The notes under the pieces: model-generated
Told to the model about the DNA's origin: nothing
What the model saw: only the letters and a program-made list of their open reading frames with translations
Databases searched by the model: none
Shown: piece by piece, positions 7,181-8,021 of the stretch
How the letters are laid out: each line of letters begins with the position of its first letter
Position numbering within the stretch: position 1 is the stretch's first letter
Program-made: the position numbers and the translations under genes
NCBI GenBank assembly: GCA_000434115.1
Contig: FR894051.1
Coordinates: forward strand, 8,717-16,737
Source of the DNA: Roseburia sp. CAG:309
GTDB lineage: Bacteria > Bacillota > Clostridia > Lachnospirales > Lachnospiraceae
Length of the DNA stretch: 8,021 nt
Direction of reading: 5' to 3'

Positions 7181-7186
7181 GAGAGG
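7181..7186 (+). promoter_or_regulatory. RBS that decides the deacetylase start
   Basis: GAGAGG lies 9 bases before ATG 7196. The in-frame ATG at 7118 is inside the terminator stem and would put an untypical hydrophobic stretch before the signal anchor, so 7196 is chosen. Confidence 0.65.
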
Positions 7187-7195
7187 CGAAAAGAT

Positions 7196-7942
7196 ATGAA
7201 ACGTTTATTGTATGGTCTTGGAGCAGCAGCCCTTTTGGGGCTCATCGCATGGCAGTGGGCGGAAAATAGTTCTACAAAAGTAGAAAACGTAGCGGTGACG
7301 GGGCCGCAGCCGGCAGAGAAAGTTGCTTACGTGACATTTGACGACGGACCCAGCGAGATTACACCGGATATCCTCGATACGTTGAAAAAATATGATGCGA
7401 AAGCGACTTTTTTTCTGATCGGTGAAGAAATCACAAAAGAGAGGGAGGAGATTGTAAAGCGTGAGATCAAAGAAGGCCATAGTGTCGGAGTACATACGTA
7501 TTGTCATAAAAAAGACGAAATGTATTGTAATAAGGAATACTTCTGGAATGATTTTGAAAAATGCAAGACAAGGATCGAGGAGGTAATCGGAAAGCCGGTT
7601 TCTCTGCATCGTTTTCCGTGGGGGAGTAACAACGGTTATGTGTGTCCGCTCGTGGATGATCTGATGAAAGAATTGCAAAAAAAGAAGATTACGAGTTTTG
7701 ACTGGAATGTATCGGGTGAGGATTCGATTGCTGTGGGAGTTCCGATGGCAAGCATCTACCAAAATGTAAAAAAAGATCTGGATAAATATGATAATCCTAT
7801 TATCCTGCTCCATGATTCCAACACGATGAAAAATACAGCGGCTGTATTACCGGAAATCCTTGAAATGATCAAGGAAAAAGGGTATCGGTTTGATACGTTA
7901 GCCAGCCGCGAAGGGTACGTATTTCCAAAAAGCTGGCGATAA
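7196..7942 (+). CDS. Membrane-anchored polysaccharide deacetylase (CE4, NodB homology)
   Basis: A 248-residue protein with a short basic N-terminus and one hydrophobic segment (about 4-21), a signal anchor or signal peptide without a lipobox, so the catalytic domain faces outside. The CE4 motifs are present in order: TFDDGPS (47-53, with the catalytic base and metal-binding aspartates at 49-50), HTYCH (100-104, metal-binding histidines), RFPWGS (139-144), DWNVSGED (169-176) and LLHD (204-207, catalytic histidine). It should remove acetyl groups from N-acetylated sugars, most likely in peptidoglycan, although family members can also act on other glycans such as O-acetylated xylan. The intact metal triad Asp-His-His argues for an active enzyme. 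An intrinsic terminator separates it from the transporter operon, so a role in cellobiose use is not implied. Cys103, inside the HTYCH motif, and three other cysteines (111, 123, 150) are unusual enough to note but not diagnostic. Confidence 0.9.
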   Translation: MKRLLYGLGAAALLGLIAWQWAENSSTKVENVAVTGPQPAEKVAYVTFDDGPSEITPDILDTLKKYDAKATFFLIGEEITKEREEIVKREIKEGHSVGVHTYCHKKDEMYCNKEYFWNDFEKCKTRIEEVIGKPVSLHRFPWGSNNGYVCPLVDDLMKELQKKKITSFDWNVSGEDSIAVGVPMASIYQNVKKDLDKYDNPIILLHDSNTMKNTAAVLPEILEMIKEKGYRFDTLASREGYVFPKSWR

Positions 7943-8021
7943 GAATTCAATAACAAAATGATTAAAAAGATTAAATAAATATAAAATTGAGAAATTTTCT
8001 TTACAAGCGAAAAATTTTTTT

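Noticed and set aside
7118..7195. A 26-residue N-terminal extension of the deacetylase
   Set aside because: It would start within a terminator stem; the ATG at 7196 has a ribosome binding site and begins a normal signal anchor.
7205..7813. A 202-codon open frame on the minus strand opposite the deacetylase
   Set aside because: It lies opposite all CE4 motifs and its translation is low in recognisable structure; a shadow of the real gene.
7943..8021. Terminator after the deacetylase gene
   Set aside because: AAAATT/AATTTT near 7982-7997 can form only a weak AT stem; no GC-rich stem with a T tract is visible before the window ends.

Overview
The window looks like a chromosomal segment of a low-to-moderate GC Bacillota, most probably a gut-type Clostridia (Lachnospiraceae-like). 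This is inferred from strong AGGAGG-type ribosome binding sites, a lipoprotein-type solute-binding protein, sigma-A-like promoters and Gram-positive-style gene content; the genus cannot be fixed from the sequence alone.

Layout. Positions 1-2409 (minus strand) hold nearly all of a GH94 cellobiose phosphorylase gene whose last few codons run off the left edge. Positions 2410-2611 are a compact divergent control region with two sigma-A-like promoters, each followed just downstream of its predicted start point by a copy of the same 14-bp LacI-family operator sequence. On the plus strand follow a LacI-family regulator (2612-3625), a sugar-binding lipoprotein (3682-5097), a strong intrinsic terminator/attenuator hairpin (5123-5157), two ABC permease subunits (5191-6141 and 6146-7048), a second intrinsic terminator (7092-7128), and a membrane-anchored polysaccharide deacetylase of family CE4 (7196-7942). 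The last 79 bases (7943-8021) are AT-rich; I see no gene or convincing terminator there.

How the parts work together (inference from family knowledge and layout). The lipoprotein captures a beta-glucoside, most likely cellobiose or a short cello-oligosaccharide, and the two permeases import it. The ATPase is not encoded here and is probably a shared MsiK/MsmX-type protein made elsewhere. Inside the cell the phosphorylase splits cellobiose with phosphate into glucose and alpha-glucose 1-phosphate, saving one ATP equivalent. The LacI-type protein probably represses both directions through the twin operators. Because I see no clear separate promoter before the binding-protein gene, the transporter may be read from the regulator's own promoter, making an autoregulated circuit. 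The hairpin after the binding-protein gene would let the cell make much more binding protein than permease. The deacetylase lies behind its own terminator and is probably an independent cell-wall gene.

The region is a coherent carbohydrate-utilisation locus rather than a new kind of system. The most interesting details are the matched operator geometry, the missing ATPase and the intra-operon hairpin.
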